Part shown: positions 15,374 through 24,245 of the stretch, in pieces
How the letters are laid out: every line of letters begins with the position of its first letter
How positions within the stretch are numbered: the stretch's first letter is position 1
Source of the DNA: Thermoflexus sp.
Lineage (GTDB): Bacteria; Chloroflexota; Anaerolineae; Thermoflexales; Thermoflexaceae
Assembly (NCBI RefSeq): GCF_034432235.1
Contig: NZ_DAOUCJ010000072.1
Coordinates: forward strand, 1 to 47,134
Direction: 5' to 3'
Length of the DNA: 47,134 nucleotides
Notes under the pieces: generated by a model
What the model saw: the letters and a program-made list of their open reading frames with translations, nothing else
What the model was told of the DNA's origin: nothing
Database searches by the model: none
Made by a program: the position numbers and the translations under genes

Positions 15374-15953
15374 TGGCGTGATCTGTGAGAACCGCCCGGA
15401 CCATGTGAAGTCCTGGGCGGAGTTCCGTTTCCTGCCCAGCGCGCTCTCCGCCCTGCGCCGCCTGGCGGATATGCCGTTCCCCATCATCGTGGTGACCAAT
15501 CAGGCGATCGTCCATCGAGGGATGGTTCCGGCGGACGTGGTGGATGAGATCCACACCCGGATGATCCAGCACGTCCATCGGTTCGGGGGCCGGTTGGACG
15601 CGGTTTACTACTGTCCGCACCGGCCGGAGGAAGGCTGCTTCTGCCGCAAGCCGAAGCCCGGGCTTCTGCTCCAGGCCGCCCGGGACCTGGGGATCCAGCT
15701 GGAGGGCTCGTATCTGATCGGGGATGCCCTCACGGACGTGGAGGCCGCCCTGGCCGCCGGGTGCCAGCCGTTGCTGGTTCGAACCGGCCGGGGCGCGCTC
15801 CATGCGGAACTCGTGCTCCAGCGCTATCCCGGGGTTCCGATCTTACGGGATCTCCTGGAAGCGGCGCTGTGGATCCTGCGCTGCGAAGCGTTGATCCCGA
15901 TCCATCGCCCACCGAGGATGAGGGATGTCCCGCTGGCCGCGCCGCTGGGTTGA
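15348..15953 (+). CDS. gmhB: D-glycero-D-manno-heptose 1,7-bisphosphate 7-phosphatase (GmhB-like)
   Basis: This 201-residue HAD phosphatase should remove the C7 phosphate of heptose 1,7-bisphosphate. The nucleophile motif FLDRDGVICEN is at residues 5-15, the second motif is VVTNQAIVHRG, and the acidic motif is IGDALTDVEAA near residue 125. The zinc-binding loop that marks GmhB within its family is intact: C-x-H at 91-93 and C-x-C in CPHRPEEGCFCRKPKPG. A GGAGGAG site inside gmhA precedes the ATG. The guanylyltransferase HddC, which would complete the GDP-heptose pathway, is not in the window. The 3' end overlaps the acyltransferase gene by 29 nt. Confidence 0.92.
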   Translation: MRAVFLDRDGVICENRPDHVKSWAEFRFLPSALSALRRLADMPFPIIVVTNQAIVHRGMVPADVVDEIHTRMIQHVHRFGGRLDAVYYCPHRPEEGCFCRKPKPGLLLQAARDLGIQLEGSYLIGDALTDVEAALAAGCQPLLVRTGRGALHAELVLQRYPGVPILRDLLEAALWILRCEALIPIHRPPRMRDVPLAAPLG

Positions 15954-16722
15954 AGGGCTGGACCTCTATATCCAGACCCAATCCACCGGTTGGGCGTCCT
16001 ATTTCCTGGAACAGCTGGTGATGGGGCTGCTCCGGGATCTCCCTGGACTGGCGGGGATCGGGCTGCGAGGGCTGGCCTATCGCTTGCTTCTGAACGCCCG
16101 GGGCTTCCCCTACATCGCCCGGGGGGTGCGCCTCGCTCAGCCCCGGCGGATCACCCTGGGGCGGGGGGTCTACCTGGATGAGGGCGTTTACCTCCATGCC
16201 TGCCCGAACGGCATCATCATCGGCGATGGGACGGTGATCATGCACGGGTCGGTGCTGCATGTCTACAACTTCCGGGGCCTGCCGCACGCGGGCATTACCA
16301 TCGGGCGGCGGTGCTTCATCGGGGAATACAACGTCATCCGGGGCCAGGGCGGCGTGACCATCGGGGATTTCGTCTACACCGGCCCGCTGGTTCAGATCCT
16401 GGCCGTCAACCATGTCTTCCAGGACCCCCATCGACTGATCGCGGAACAGGGGATCACGGCCCGGGGGATCGTCATTGAAGACGATGTCTGGTTGGGGGGC
16501 GGGGCGGTGATCCTCGATGGGGTGCGCATTGGGCGGGGCGCGGTGGTGGGCGCGGGGGCGGTGGTGACGGAGGATCTGCCCCCCTACGCGATCGCCGTCG
16601 GCGTCCCGGCACGGGTGGTGGGCAGCCGGCTGGATCGCCCCCGCTCGATCGAGGGCCCTGTCTTCCACGGCGGCCTCCCGGCGGTTCAAACGACGGTTCT
16701 TGCTCAGGAGGAATCCGTATGA
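15925..16722 (+). CDS. Hexapeptide-repeat acyltransferase (left-handed beta helix)
   Basis: This 265-residue transferase has repeated hexapeptide turns ([LIV]-G-x-x) forming a left-handed beta helix from about residue 60 to 220: ITLGRGVYLDEGVYL, IIIGDGTVIM, ITIGRRCFIGEYNVI, VTIGDFVYTG, IVIEDDVWLGGGAVIL and VRIGRGAVVGAGAVV. VNHVF near residue 156 offers the catalytic histidine and VPARVVG is the usual exit motif. Members use acetyl-CoA to O- or N-acetylate sugars. Position between heptose genes and a glycosyltransferase suggests it decorates the same glycan. A 70-residue N-terminal helical region is longer than in maltose-type acetyltransferases. It overlaps both neighbours (29 nt and ATGA). 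Confidence 0.87.
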   Translation: MSRWPRRWVEGLDLYIQTQSTGWASYFLEQLVMGLLRDLPGLAGIGLRGLAYRLLLNARGFPYIARGVRLAQPRRITLGRGVYLDEGVYLHACPNGIIIGDGTVIMHGSVLHVYNFRGLPHAGITIGRRCFIGEYNVIRGQGGVTIGDFVYTGPLVQILAVNHVFQDPHRLIAEQGITARGIVIEDDVWLGGGAVILDGVRIGRGAVVGAGAVVTEDLPPYAIAVGVPARVVGSRLDRPRSIEGPVFHGGLPAVQTTVLAQEESV

Positions 16723-17963
16723 GCACGCTGTCCATCGTGATCCCCGCTTACAACGAGGAGGGTGCCATCCAGGCGGTGCTGGATCGGATCCGGAGGATCG
16801 GGCCGGCGCTTCGAGAGGCCGGCTTGAGCGAATGGGAGATCCTGGTGGTGGATGATGGATCCCGGGATCGCACGGCCGAGATCGTGGCCGCCTATCCAGA
16901 GGTCCGACTGATCCGTCACCCGGTCAACCGGGGATATGGAGCGGCGCTCAAAACCGGTTTCGCCCACGCCCGGGGGGAGTGGCTGGCCTTCCTGGATGCG
17001 GATGCTACGTATCCACCTGAAGCGCTTCCAGAGCTCTACCGCGTCGCCCGGGCGAGTGGAGCCGATCTGGTCGTGGGATCCCGCATGGATCGCCCGGATT
17101 CGGAGATGCCACGGGTCCGTCGGATCGGCAACTGGGGGTTCGCCTTCCTGCTCCGGCTGCTGGGGGGGACAGCGGTCCGCGACAGCGCCAGCGGCATGCG
17201 GCTGCTGCGGCGGGAAATCCTGGAGCGCCTGTATCCGCTGCCGGATGGCCTGAATTTCACCCCAGCGATGAGCGCCCGCGCGATCTATGAGAACATCCGG
17301 ATGGTGGAGGTGCCGATCCCCTATCGCGAGCGCCTGGGCCAGTCGAAACTGCATCCGCTGCGGGATGGCGTGCGGTTCCTCCATGCGATCGTCTGGACCG
17401 TGTTCACCTACAATCCGGTGCGGGTGTTTGGGATAGCGGGGTTCGGGCTCGGGCTGATCGGCCTGGCCCTGGGAGGGAGCGCCATCCTGTGGCCGGGCCC
17501 AGGCGGATGGCCCTTCCCGCGCCTGTTTGCCGCGGTGGTGCTGGCCGCCCTCGGGCTGCATCTCTTCGCCGTGGGGACGCTGTTCAATTACATCGTCTCG
17601 CTGTTCCACAAGCGCCCGATCCGTCAGGGGGTATTCGGCTGGCCCCTGTTCCGCCGCCCTCTGGAGCAGCGCTTCCTGCCGATGGGCCTCCTCAGCATCC
17701 TTCTCGGCATAGGCCTATACGGGTGGGCGGTGATCGCGCGGCTGACCGCGCCCCCCTTCCCCGCCCCATGGTTTGTCCCCGCGGTCAGCGCCCTCGCGGT
17801 GATCATGGGGGTGGACCTCCTCACCGCCGGGATCCTGGTCCGCGCCCTGGCGGAGCTCCACCAGCGGGAGCTCCGGGCCCGTCAGGATCTGGAAGGCGGG
17901 CTCGCCCGGGTTGCGCCGACGGAGCCCATCCCTCAACCGGCATCGATCTCCCATCCAGCGTAG
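16719..17963 (+). CDS. GT2 glycosyltransferase with C-terminal membrane helices
   Basis: A 414-residue family 2 glycosyltransferase. The N-terminal GT-A domain has SIVIPAYNEEGAIQAVLDRI, EILVVDDGSRDRTAEIV, NRGYGAALKTGFAHARGEW and the metal-binding motif LDADATYPPEALPEL. It resembles dolichol/undecaprenyl-phosphate mannosyl- or glucosyltransferases (DPM1/GtrB type). Four hydrophobic helices follow from about residue 230 (FGIAGFGLGLIGLALGGSAI; LFAAVVLAALGLHLFAVGTL; LLSILLGIGLYGWAVIARL; FVPAVSALAVIMGVDLLTAG). This architecture fits loading a sugar onto a lipid carrier at the inner membrane face. The start overlaps the preceding stop (ATGA). The donor could be the heptose made by the upstream genes, but this is a guess. 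Confidence 0.9.
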   Translation: MSTLSIVIPAYNEEGAIQAVLDRIRRIGPALREAGLSEWEILVVDDGSRDRTAEIVAAYPEVRLIRHPVNRGYGAALKTGFAHARGEWLAFLDADATYPPEALPELYRVARASGADLVVGSRMDRPDSEMPRVRRIGNWGFAFLLRLLGGTAVRDSASGMRLLRREILERLYPLPDGLNFTPAMSARAIYENIRMVEVPIPYRERLGQSKLHPLRDGVRFLHAIVWTVFTYNPVRVFGIAGFGLGLIGLALGGSAILWPGPGGWPFPRLFAAVVLAALGLHLFAVGTLFNYIVSLFHKRPIRQGVFGWPLFRRPLEQRFLPMGLLSILLGIGLYGWAVIARLTAPPFPAPWFVPAVSALAVIMGVDLLTAGILVRALAELHQRELRARQDLEGGLARVAPTEPIPQPASISHPA

Positions 17964-17979
17964 TCCGTCGCGATCGCCG

Positions 17980-19185
17980 ATGAGCCATCCGGTCCTTCCG
18001 GCCTTTCGGGCGGCTGGCGGTTTGCTTCTCCTTTTGTTCTTCCTCTCCGCGGCCTCGCCGGCCTTGCGGGTGAGGGCGGCGGGAGACTTCTCCCTGCGCT
18101 TTTACGGGAACGGAGGAGGGGATATCGACCGGGTCAAGATCCTCGTGGAGGGGCGATCCATCAACGTCGGCGGGGATTTCACCATCGAGTGGTGGATGAA
18201 GGCCCAGCTGTCGGAAAACCCCAGCTCGACATGCATGTCCGCACCTGGAGATCTCTGGATCTTCGGCAACATCCTCTTCGATCGGGACGTCTACGGGTCG
18301 GGCGACTACGGGGATTACGGGATCTCTCTGGCCGGCGGGCGGATCGCCTTCGGGGTCAACCGGGAGGGAAGCGGGTTCACCCTGTGCGGATCCATCCCGG
18401 TAGCCGATGGGAACTGGCATCACATCGCGGTCACCCGTCGTCAGAGCGATGGGCGGATGCAGATCTTCGTGGACGGGCAGCTGGATGCCAGCGGCTTTGG
18501 GCCGCCGGGAGACATCCGGTATCGGGATGGCCGGAGCACTTCCTATCCCAACGACCCCTACCTGGTAATCGGTGCGGAGAAGCACGACATCGATCGCAAC
18601 ACCTACCCCTCCTATAGCGGATGGATCGACGAGGTGCGGATCTCCCGGATCGTGCGTTACAACGGGCCGTTCTCACCCCCCACGACACCTTTCACGCCGG
18701 ATGCGGATACGGTCGCGCTGTATCCCTTCGACGAAGGGCCTGCGGGGCCCTGCACGGGGGGGATCGTGGATGCCACCGGCGCCAATCCGGGGGGATGCCG
18801 GTATGGATCCGTGGATCGGCCGGCCGGCCCGGTTTACAGCGCCGACACGCCTTTTGGGACGATCGCCCCGCCTGTGATCCTCTCCGGGCCGATGGTCACC
18901 GCGCTCGCCACGAAGGCTGGGGTGACCTGGACCACCGACGTGCAGGCCAGCAGCGAGGTGCGATGGGGGGCTTCCTGCGGAGCATGGAGCCAGGAACGTC
19001 AGGATCCCACGCCTGCCCGCTTGCATGCCATCGTCCTCGACGGGCTGAGCCCCAGCGCCAGCTATTGCGTTCAGGTTCGATCCGCCAACGCGGGGGGCAG
19101 CACACCGTGGACGCCGGCGGGGGGTCTGTCCTTCACCACCCGCGCCGTGGAGTTTCGGATCTACCTCCCGCTGATCCAGAAGTGA
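17980..19185 (+). CDS. Secreted LamG-like protein with C-terminal YLPL tag
   Basis: A 401-residue exported protein. The signal peptide starts at the ATG at 17980 (hydrophobic core LLLLLFFLSAASPA); the frame is open upstream to 17911, but that stretch is Arg/Ser-rich and unlike a signal. Residues about 35-245 form a LamG/concanavalin-like beta sandwich: FTIEWWMKAQL, GNWHHIAVTRR, MQIFVDGQL and YSGWIDEVRISRIVRYNG are typical. A fibronectin type III-like module follows (AGVTWTTDVQASSEVRWG; LSPSASYCVQVRSANAGG). The last ten residues are FRIYLPLIQK, a tag seen on other exported proteins here. Likely a surface or sheath glycan-binding protein, co-expressed with the glycosyltransferase whose stop is 16 nt upstream. 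Confidence 0.85.
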   Translation: MSHPVLPAFRAAGGLLLLLFFLSAASPALRVRAAGDFSLRFYGNGGGDIDRVKILVEGRSINVGGDFTIEWWMKAQLSENPSSTCMSAPGDLWIFGNILFDRDVYGSGDYGDYGISLAGGRIAFGVNREGSGFTLCGSIPVADGNWHHIAVTRRQSDGRMQIFVDGQLDASGFGPPGDIRYRDGRSTSYPNDPYLVIGAEKHDIDRNTYPSYSGWIDEVRISRIVRYNGPFSPPTTPFTPDADTVALYPFDEGPAGPCTGGIVDATGANPGGCRYGSVDRPAGPVYSADTPFGTIAPPVILSGPMVTALATKAGVTWTTDVQASSEVRWGASCGAWSQERQDPTPARLHAIVLDGLSPSASYCVQVRSANAGGSTPWTPAGGLSFTTRAVEFRIYLPLIQK

Positions 19186-19202
19186 GCGTGGAGGGAGTGG
19201 GA

Positions 19203-19234
19203 TGGGAATACGGTGCTTAGGCACCGCATTCCCA
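19203..19234 (+). terminator. Stem-loop between LamG and esterase genes
   Basis: A near-perfect stem pairs TGGGAATACGGTGC with GCACCGCATTCCCA around a TTAG loop, broken only by one A-C mismatch. It begins 18 nt after the LamG-like gene stop and 25 nt before the esterase start. It lacks a T-run and may be a terminator or an mRNA-stability element. Confidence 0.6.
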
Positions 19235-19258
19235 TTACCGGCAAGCGGAGCGGATGGC

Positions 19259-20566
19259 ATGGGAAAGCGTGGGGTTCGGGCTGGCCTGATCGGGCTGGGA
19301 CTGATGGTGGGGATCGGCGGGCTTCTGGGAAGGCCCCTGACGATGGTGGAGGCCCAGGGGCTGTCGGCGGGGAGCTGGGAGAGCTGGACCGTCGAGTGGC
19401 GGGGGGAGGCCCATGAGGTGCGGGTCTACCGCCCGGTCGGTTTCCCGGCCCATCGACCCTACCCGGTGGTTTATCTGCTCTCCGGCTGGGCGATGGGGTT
19501 AGGCATGTGGGAACGACCAGATCTCCAGCAGGCCGCCGATGCCGCCCATGTCCTGCTGGTGGCGCTGCAGGGGGAGGAGGATGGGGTTCCTTCGTATTAC
19601 TCGATCTATTCAGGCCTCCCATGGCCCGGAGGATCCGCCTGGCAGGCATCGTTCTATGACTGGTTCTTCCAGGGGGTCCTTCCCTGGGTGGAACGCCGCT
19701 ATCCGGTGCGACGGGATGCGGGCGGGCGGGCGCTGGTGGGCTTCTCTATGGGCGGAAAGGGGGCGTTCTCCCTGGCCGCCCACCGGCCGGATCAGTTTGC
19801 CGCGGCCGTATCCATCGGTGGGGTGCTGGATCTCACCCTTCACCATTCCGAGGCCCTTCGGGCGGTCTACGGGCCCCCGGGCGCGAACCCGTTCCGCTAT
19901 GCGGCGGACAACCCGGTGGAACTGGCTCCGAATTTAAAGGGATTATCGCTGCTGATCCTCCACGGCGCGGCCGATCCGGAGGTCAGCCCAGTTCACAGCC
20001 GGCGGATGCATGAGATCCTTCAGGCCCTGGGCTACCCCCATGTCTGGGAGGAGATCCCGGGCATGGGCCATGAGCTCAGCCCTTATGCGATCGAGCGGGC
20101 CTTCGCGGTATTGCGCGAGGCCTTCGAACGCCCGCGCGCCGTTCCTTCCTCCTGGCGCTATCGCTTCGCGGTCGCGACGGTGCGAACCGTTTACCGGATG
20201 ACCATGATCAAGAGCGATCCGGCCGCATGGTCGGAGGTGCAAATGATCTCCGCGGAAGAACTGGAAATCCAGACCGACGATCCGCTCCTTCTCATCACCC
20301 CGCCGGTGTATGCCCGGGGCGCCCGGGTGCGAATTCAGGTGTGGAATCGCGAGACGGGCGCTCTGGCGCAGCAACAGGAACGTCCGGCCCTGAACGGCCG
20401 CGTGCGGCTGGAGCTCCCGGCCGGGCACTGGTTGATCCGGCTTCAGCCGCTTCGCCTCCCGCCCTCCACACCGAAGCGCATGGCTCCGATGGCAGGGATG
20501 GACGGGATCTTCGTCCGTAAACCGGGATGCCTGGAGGAAGACGTCATCTGCTACATGCTCCGCTGA
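19259..20566 (+). CDS. Secreted alpha/beta-hydrolase esterase (esterase D/PF00756-like)
   Basis: A 435-residue exported hydrolase. A signal region (LIGLGLMVGIGGLL) precedes an esterase fold. The nucleophile elbow is GFSMGG, the acid lies in HGAADPEVSP and the histidine in GMGHELSP; their order and spacing match the putative-esterase family that includes feruloyl and acetylxylan esterases and mycolyltransferases. The strand RPYPVVYLLSGWAMGLGMW sits where the oxyanion hole is expected. The last 110 residues form an extra beta-rich domain (VRIQVWNRETGALAQQ) not found in minimal members. The ATG at 19259 is preferred to 19202, since the upstream stretch overlaps the stem-loop. It could remove acyl groups from the glycan modified by the acyltransferases in this cluster. 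Confidence 0.85.
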   Translation: MGKRGVRAGLIGLGLMVGIGGLLGRPLTMVEAQGLSAGSWESWTVEWRGEAHEVRVYRPVGFPAHRPYPVVYLLSGWAMGLGMWERPDLQQAADAAHVLLVALQGEEDGVPSYYSIYSGLPWPGGSAWQASFYDWFFQGVLPWVERRYPVRRDAGGRALVGFSMGGKGAFSLAAHRPDQFAAAVSIGGVLDLTLHHSEALRAVYGPPGANPFRYAADNPVELAPNLKGLSLLILHGAADPEVSPVHSRRMHEILQALGYPHVWEEIPGMGHELSPYAIERAFAVLREAFERPRAVPSSWRYRFAVATVRTVYRMTMIKSDPAAWSEVQMISAEELEIQTDDPLLLITPPVYARGARVRIQVWNRETGALAQQQERPALNGRVRLELPAGHWLIRLQPLRLPPSTPKRMAPMAGMDGIFVRKPGCLEEDVICYMLR

Positions 20567-20585
20567 TCCTGGAGAGGATTCCCCG

Positions 20586-21277
20586 ATGATCAGAGGCCGA
20601 ATCGCTCGTTTCGCCCTGGCCCTTTTTCTGCTGGCTGGTCCGCTTCTGGGCCGGCTGTTCCTCTCGGGGGGGGCGCCGCGCTCAGGCGGTGGCGTCCGCC
20701 CCCATCGCCCTGGTTGTGGATCCCGGCGCGCCGAACCCGTTCGGGCTTTACCTGGGGGAAATCCTGCGAGCGGAGGGCTGGGCCGCCCACGATGTGATCT
20801 CTCTCTCCTCCATCTCGCCCTCGCTCCTTCAGCCCTATCCGGTCGTCTTGCTGGCGGAAGTCCCCCTGAATGGGACGCAGGCCGGGATCCTGCGGGACTA
20901 CGTCGAAAATCGCTGGTCAGCCGGTAACCCTCACCATGGTCCTGATGAACGCAGGGCCCAGCGCGGCGCGAGCGGTGCAGCTCGAGGCTTCGTGGCCGCC
21001 CAGCCTCACCCTGGAAGCCTGCATTCCCCCATGCACGAACACGCCATGGGCTCGCTGGGATCTGGACCTCCTTTCCCTGCGTGAGCCGGCGTGGTTCCAG
21101 ATCCGGCTCCGCGTGGATCCGGATTTCACCGGGATCGCTTCGGTGAAGGTCCAGGCACGCTCCGCCCCGGTGGAGATCGACCCCCATACGAATTCCCAAC
21201 AATTTGCCCTCCAGGTCCTAACCCGTTTCCGCTACCGTGTGTTCATGCCCGTGATCCTGCGTGCTGGATCTCCGTAA
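20586..21277 (+). pseudogene. Decayed secreted protein gene, three frames, poly-G tract
   Basis: Three consecutive frames each keep part of one exported protein. The first (20586 to about 20666) encodes a signal peptide (ARFALALFLLAGPLLG). After a run of eight G (20666-20673) the next frame gives an AQAVA cleavage-like site and a domain beginning IALVVDPGAPNPFGLYLGEI. That domain closely resembles the N-terminal domain of the Tat protein at 27719 (ILLILNERGSPPGGAFLAEI, then EILR-EG). Near 20910 the third frame takes over with a DUF11-like strand (VTLTMVLMNAGPSAARAV) and ends in RVFMPVILRAGSP. A large central part is evidently deleted. The G-run shift alone could be slippage or a sequencing error, but the second break argues for real decay. 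Confidence 0.75.
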
Positions 21278-21328
21278 GCGGGCTGGGCATGCGGGATGAA
21301 GGACGGTTCTTATGGAAAGGAGCGAAGG

Positions 21329-22987
21329 ATGGCGACACAGATACCCGTGGTGGGAGAGGAGGAGCTACGGCGCAACTTGGGGACGCGGCGGATCCCTCCG
21401 CTGCCGGCCCCCAAATTCCCGGACGCCAGCCCGGTGATCCGGCGGCTGCGGCCGCCCCGTTCGCCCGAGGCCGTGGATGTGCTCTTGGTGAACCCGCCTT
21501 CCCCGGACGGGGCGGTCTGGATCCGCAGCCAGCACCGGGTAGGCCGCCGCTCCCGGGAGAACATGATCTGGCCCCAGGTAAGCCTGGCCCAGATGGCCGC
21601 CATGCTCCACCCCGATTACAGCGTGGAGATCGTGGATGCCATCGCGCTGCGGATGGACTGGAAGGAGTTCGAAGATCTGCTCCGCCGCAAGCAGCCGAAG
21701 TATTACATCACTCAGGTCACCGCCCCCACTCTGACCAACGACATGTATGGCGCCTTCCTGGCCCGCAGCCTGGGCGCGAAGACCATCGCCTTCGGGACCC
21801 ACGTGACCCCCATGCCGATCCCGACGATGGAGGCCTACCCCGCGCTGGATTTCGTGCTGCGCGGGGAGCCGGAGCTCACCCTGCGGGAGCTGATCGACAC
21901 CCTCGAAGGCCGGGTTCCCGAGGGCCGCCTCCGGCGGCTGTTCGAAGACAGCGACCCCGAATGGTTCCCCCTGAACGAGGGGGAGGCGAGGGAGTGGCCT
22001 CCGGAGGAGAAGCTGGCTCGCATCAAGGGGCTGGTCTGGCGCCGGAACGGCGAGATCCGGGTGAACGTCGACCGCCCCTTCATCCGCAACCTGGATGACA
22101 TGCCGCTTCCTCTGCATCATCTGCTGCCCCTCTATCACTACCGGGCGCCGATGATCCGGGGCCCCTACACCTTCATCGTGACCAGCCGGGGCTGCACCGC
22201 CGGGTGCACCTACTGCATCAAGCACGTGAGCTATCAATACTCCATCCGCCTCCGCTCCCCCGAGAGCATCGTGGAGGAGGTCCGCCACCTCGTGGACCTG
22301 GGGATCCGGAACATCCACATGTATGCCGATCTCTTCACCATCAGCCGGGATCAGGTGATGGGGATGTGCGACCTGCTGATCCGCGAAGGAATCCGGATCC
22401 GCTGGACCTGCAACAGTCGGGTGGATTATGTGGATCGGGAGATGCTGCACCGGATGGCCCAGGCGGGCTGCTGGCTGATCTCCTGGGGCATCGAATCGGC
22501 CAACGAACAGATCCTGAAGGGCGTGCGCAAGGGGTACCGCCTGGAGCAGGCGCCCCAGGCCCTTCGCTGGGCGAAGGAGGCGGGGATCAAGAACTGGGGC
22601 TACTTCATCATCGGCCTGCCCGGGGAGACAGAAGAGACCATCCGGCAGACCATTGAGTTCGCCAAGTCCCTCCCGCTGGACCTCGCCCTCTTCCACATCG
22701 CGGCCCCTTATCCGGGCACTCCCTTCTTCTTCCAGGTGGTGGAGAACAACTGGTTCCGCCCGGGCACGGCCTGGGAGGAAGTGGACATGGACCGTTCCAC
22801 CGTTCTGGATTATCCGGGGTTGCCCGCGGAGCGGCTGGAATACTGGCAGAAGCGGGCGTTCCGGGAATGGGCCATGCGCCCTGGGCCGATCCTCACCTTC
22901 CTGAAGGGCGCCCTGGACCCGGCGGTGGTGGGGTCCGCGATGGAGGTGGCCATCCGCCATGCGCGATGGCTCCTGGGGATGGAGTAG
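21329..22987 (+). CDS. B12-binding-type radical SAM protein
   Basis: A 552-residue cytosolic enzyme. The N-terminal third resembles a cobalamin-binding domain (VDVLLVNPPSPDG; SLAQMAAMLHPDYSVEIVDAI; YYITQVTAPTLTNDMYG; FVLRGEPELTLRELI). It is followed by a radical SAM core with the 4Fe-4S motif CTAGCTYC near residue 291 and later strands NIHMYADLFTISRDQV, LISWGIESANEQILKGVRKG and GYFIIGLPGETEETI. The family includes BchE-, HpnP- and methyltransferase-like enzymes acting on unactivated carbons. The substrate is not evident; placement among envelope genes suggests a lipid or glycan. The ATG at 21329 follows GGAAAGGAG and is better than 21296. Confidence 0.93.
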   Translation: MATQIPVVGEEELRRNLGTRRIPPLPAPKFPDASPVIRRLRPPRSPEAVDVLLVNPPSPDGAVWIRSQHRVGRRSRENMIWPQVSLAQMAAMLHPDYSVEIVDAIALRMDWKEFEDLLRRKQPKYYITQVTAPTLTNDMYGAFLARSLGAKTIAFGTHVTPMPIPTMEAYPALDFVLRGEPELTLRELIDTLEGRVPEGRLRRLFEDSDPEWFPLNEGEAREWPPEEKLARIKGLVWRRNGEIRVNVDRPFIRNLDDMPLPLHHLLPLYHYRAPMIRGPYTFIVTSRGCTAGCTYCIKHVSYQYSIRLRSPESIVEEVRHLVDLGIRNIHMYADLFTISRDQVMGMCDLLIREGIRIRWTCNSRVDYVDREMLHRMAQAGCWLISWGIESANEQILKGVRKGYRLEQAPQALRWAKEAGIKNWGYFIIGLPGETEETIRQTIEFAKSLPLDLALFHIAAPYPGTPFFFQVVENNWFRPGTAWEEVDMDRSTVLDYPGLPAERLEYWQKRAFREWAMRPGPILTFLKGALDPAVVGSAMEVAIRHARWLLGME

Positions 22988-23006
22988 ATCACTGGAGGCG
23001 GCTCCC

Positions 23007-24245
23007 ATGATGGGAGCCCCCCGACTGGCCTGGCTCTCCGCGATGCGAGGCCTGGCTATCCTTATGATTGTCTTCTATCACATCACCATCGCCATCTATG
23101 GGGTGCCATGGTTTGCCCACCCCCGGAGCGACTGGCCAGAGCTAATCGTTCGCATCGCGCAGCTCCAGCCCCTCCCTCAGGAGAACCTGGTGGCTTTCCT
23201 TCTGGCCAACCTGTTCCGCTATGGAGGCTGGCTGGGGTATCAGGGCACGGGGGTGTTTCTGGTGATCAGCGGGTTCGGTCTCACCTGGGCGCTGGTCAGC
23301 CGCTCCCGGGAGGCCCTCCTGGATCGCCGGGCGTTCTACATGCGGCGTTTCCTGCGCCTGTTCCCCCTCTACTGGGTCGGGCATCTGTTCTTTCTGGCCT
23401 TCAACAACCTGGTGGGCTGGCGGCCGTTCTCCCCACTGGACCCCCGTTTCATGCTCAGCTTGGTCGGGCTCCGGTTCCTGCCCGGGGTCTTTCATTTCAT
23501 CTCCCCTGCATGGTGGTTTATCGTGCTGATCATGCAGCTCTATGCCGTTTTCCCGCTTCTCTGGGAAGCGCTGAAACGCCTCGGGGCGGTCCGGTTCGGG
23601 ATCGCGGCCGTGCTCCTCACGGCGCTCACCCGGGCGATCGGTTTCTTCCTCCTGCCAGTGGATCCGGAGATGTGGTCCCGGGGGCTGCTGTTCACCTCCC
23701 GGCTGGGGGAGTTCGCCCTGGGGATGGTCCTGGCCTGGCAGGCGGCTGGGGATCCGGGGCGGGTTCAGGGGTGGTTGCGGTCGCCGCGCGCATGGCTGGC
23801 CCTGGCGATCCTGTATGGATGGGGGATGGGGCTCTCTTTCACGCGGCCCGGAGCGGTGATCGCGCCCCTCTTCATCACTCCGGCCGCCACGGGTTTCCTG
23901 ATGCTGCTGGCCCGGGATCTCCTGCCTCGCTGGCCGCGCGTGAATCGGGTTCTCTCGCAGGTCGGCGAATTCTCTTACGGGGTGATGGTCTTCCACCAGC
24001 CCCTCCTCTGGGCGCTGATCATCTGGCTGTGGCCGTTCCCCATGCCACTGGCGCTCCGCATGAGCCTCATCGGGGCCGCCACCGTCCTCATCCTTCTTTT
24101 CTCAGCGGCGGCGGAAACCGGAACAAACCGGTTGCTGCGCCACTGGCCTTTCAATCGGATCTTCCCACCCCTCGGGCCCTACGTCCGCGTTCCGGTCCAA
24201 AACCCCTCCCTCTCTATTCCTCGATCCATGGAGGAAGCGCTATGA
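23007..24245 (+). CDS. Membrane acyltransferase 3 family protein
   Basis: A 412-residue multi-spanning membrane protein of the acyltransferase 3 (OafA/ExoZ-like) family, which moves acyl groups to extracytoplasmic sugars. The hallmark SAMRGLAILMIVFYHIT lies at residues 11-27, with the catalytic histidine. RRFLRLFPLYWVGHLFF near residue 115 is the second family motif and FSYGVMVFHQPLLW near residue 325 the C-terminal one. About ten hydrophobic helices are visible. Tandem ATGs at 23007 and 23010 follow GGAGG by about 9 nt. Its end overlaps the DUF11 gene start by ATGA, so the acyltransferase and that surface protein are translationally coupled. It may acylate the glycan of this locus. Confidence 0.92.
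   Translation: MMGAPRLAWLSAMRGLAILMIVFYHITIAIYGVPWFAHPRSDWPELIVRIAQLQPLPQENLVAFLLANLFRYGGWLGYQGTGVFLVISGFGLTWALVSRSREALLDRRAFYMRRFLRLFPLYWVGHLFFLAFNNLVGWRPFSPLDPRFMLSLVGLRFLPGVFHFISPAWWFIVLIMQLYAVFPLLWEALKRLGAVRFGIAAVLLTALTRAIGFFLLPVDPEMWSRGLLFTSRLGEFALGMVLAWQAAGDPGRVQGWLRSPRAWLALAILYGWGMGLSFTRPGAVIAPLFITPAATGFLMLLARDLLPRWPRVNRVLSQVGEFSYGVMVFHQPLLWALIIWLWPFPMPLALRMSLIGAATVLILLFSAAAETGTNRLLRHWPFNRIFPPLGPYVRVPVQNPSLSIPRSMEEAL

Noticed and set aside
23108..24241. Upstream extension of the DUF11 frame
   Set aside because: The segment lies in another frame of the acyltransferase gene and lacks a signal peptide; a good signal begins at 24242.
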